From positions 1 to 14,143 of the forward strand of contig JAFADM010000152.1 in assembly GCA_023424865.1 (NCBI GenBank): a stretch of DNA of 14,143 nt. The letters run 5' to 3'. Of this stretch, positions 13,094-14,143 are shown piece after piece (the first letter of the stretch is position 1; every line of letters starts with the position of its first letter). The notes under the pieces were generated by a model. It saw only the letters and a program-made list of their open reading frames with translations, did no database searches and was not told where the DNA came from. The translations under genes and the position numbers were made by a program. This stretch comes from Bacillota bacterium. GTDB lineage: Bacteria > Bacillota_A > Clostridia > DSM-8532.

Positions 13094-13165
13094 GCCCCAT
13101 TGCCGCGGATTTGCCTGATATTTCTTGCGCTATCGCAAAAGCTGTCCTATTGGGATCCAACCGGA

Positions 13166-14122
13166 TTATCTGGTTGCTGAGCATCCGGAGCAGCCTGCAC
13201 AGCTGGAGCAATCGCCGCAGCTTTGAGCGGGTAAACGGAAGGGTTCTATGTAGAATTTACAATCCTTGACGGAATACTCCCTGTGTCCTCCGATTCTTAC
13301 CTTCTCCCCTTCAAAATCCAATTTCAATGCTTCCAGAAAGAAGCTGCCGTCATCCAAAAGATTGGCTTTCACTTCGGGCTCATAAATATGAACCATTTCC
13401 GACTCATCCATAACCGTAACCTTGTCACTGGTTGTCAAAACGCTTTTTAAGCTGCCATTTTCGTGAAAGACCACCGAATGGGTGTCCTTGTAAAAAGAGA
13501 AGGAATAGAGATCGTAGGCTTGAAGCTGCCCGATGGGCGAAAGGATTTTCACAGGACTGGAAGGCTCAAAGGATCTGAGCGTACCGTCAGGATAATAAGA
13601 AATGCCTGTTCGTGCTCTGAATCGGCCCAAAGGCGTATCAATCGTCAGCCTGTCCTTAGGCCACAAGGTTATGCCTTTTATTTCACCGTTTTCATAAAAA
13701 TAGATTCCTATTATTTTCGTTTTTATGGTGCCTTGCGGTAGCTTGAGCTCCAGCTCCCGTGCCAGCCCATATTCTTCATCTTCTTCCCAGTATCCTGAAA
13801 TTTGACCATTAAGAGGAAAAAGCCGATTAATTCCACCATTTTCATGAAAGGTAATAAGCTCAGCAGGAAGAATTCCCGCCGGTGTGGGAACCATGGTCGT
13901 ATCATTGAGTGATATGCTCTTAAGAGCGCCGTCCGGATAAAAGGTCACCGAATGGATGTACTTTCTTCGAACGGAGGCATATTCATACTGGGGAACCAGA
14001 ATACCATAGGAGGTTTTAAGCTCCGAAGGCTCTTCGAGCATACATTCCTTCAATGTACCGTCCGGGTAGTGCTGGCTTGAGGTAATGCCCTTGAGAGGGC
14101 CATAGCGCGTTTCATAGTTCAT
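13166..14122 (-). CDS. Protein of six MORN/YwqK-like repeats with a cysteine-rich tail
   Basis: A 318-residue soluble protein with no signal peptide. Six copies of a short motif, aromatic-x-[DE]-[N/D]-G-x-[LI]-[KR], occur at residues 18-26 (HYPDGTLKE), 61-70, 92-101, 142-151, 176-185 and 219-228. Each is preceded by a P-x-G-type turn, giving irregular units of roughly 30-45 residues and an expected beta-rich fold. Similar motifs occur in MORN-type proteins and the YwqK antitoxin family. The C terminus carries Cys302, 305, 308, 311 and 314, spaced exactly three apart (CGDCSSCAGCSGC), which suggests metal binding. The ATG has GGGAGAGG seven bases upstream. Function is unknown. No adjacent toxin gene can be seen inside the window. 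It precedes the AraC-type gene by about 115 bases. Confidence 0.75.
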   Translation of the reverse strand: MNYETRYGPLKGITSSQHYPDGTLKECMLEEPSELKTSYGILVPQYEYASVRRKYIHSVTFYPDGALKSISLNDTTMVPTPAGILPAELITFHENGGINRLFPLNGQISGYWEEDEEYGLARELELKLPQGTIKTKIIGIYFYENGEIKGITLWPKDRLTIDTPLGRFRARTGISYYPDGTLRSFEPSSPVKILSPIGQLQAYDLYSFSFYKDTHSVVFHENGSLKSVLTTSDKVTVMDESEMVHIYEPEVKANLLDDGSFFLEALKLDFEGEKVRIGGHREYSVKDCKFYIEPFRLPAQSCGDCSSCAGCSGCSATR

Positions 14123-14143
14123 TCCTTTGCCTCTCCCTTACTT

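Noticed and set aside
13116..13170. Small hairpins (TTGCG with CGCAA; CAACC with GGTTG) after the repeat protein gene
   Set aside because: Stems are five bases and no T-run follows, so they do not qualify as terminators.
1..14143. Mobile element, CRISPR array, prophage or tRNA
   Set aside because: No transposase or integrase product, no regularly spaced direct repeats, no target-site duplications and no tRNA-like cloverleaf were seen on either strand.

Overview
The window looks like chromosomal DNA of a low-to-moderate-GC Gram-positive bacterium of the Firmicutes, most likely class Clostridia. The evidence is the uppS-cdsA-dxr lipid order, a TagO/WecA-type wall-polymer initiator, strong AGGAGG-type ribosome binding sites, frequent TTG/GTG starts, and the protein sequences themselves. 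The genus cannot be fixed by reading alone. No insertion sequence, integrase, CRISPR array, tRNA or rRNA was seen.

Region 1 (1-5.2 kb, minus strand) is a cell-envelope lipid run in transcription order: an SDR oxidoreductase, a polytopic GT-C type glycosyltransferase, uppS, cdsA and dxr. An AGGAGG at the left edge points to a further gene outside, probably rseP. The set makes isoprenoid precursor (Dxr), undecaprenyl diphosphate (UppS) and CDP-diacylglycerol (CdsA). The membrane glycosyltransferase plausibly uses polyprenyl-linked sugars.

Region 2 (5.2-8.7 kb) is a divergent signalling pair: a six-helix membrane GGDEF diguanylate cyclase (minus) and a 649-residue protein (plus) built as cytoplasmic TIR domain, one membrane helix, a large outer helical region and a C-terminal PDZ domain. 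The latter is the most unusual protein in the window.

Region 3 (8.7-11.4 kb, minus) holds rsgA, a complete small transcription unit whose 47-codon frame is broken by an in-frame TAG, and tagO. The small unit has a promoter, a ribosome binding site and an intrinsic terminator, and lies directly upstream of rsgA, so it is either a nonsense-mutated microgene, a readthrough gene, or an rsgA leader.

Region 4 (11.4-14.1 kb, minus) holds a protein of six MORN/YwqK-like repeats with a Cys-x-x-Cys tail, an AraC-type DNA-binding protein, a ClpP-type protease and a GyrI-like effector-binding protein. The AraC and GyrI-like pieces resemble the two halves of a Rob-type regulator, here encoded separately on either side of clpP.
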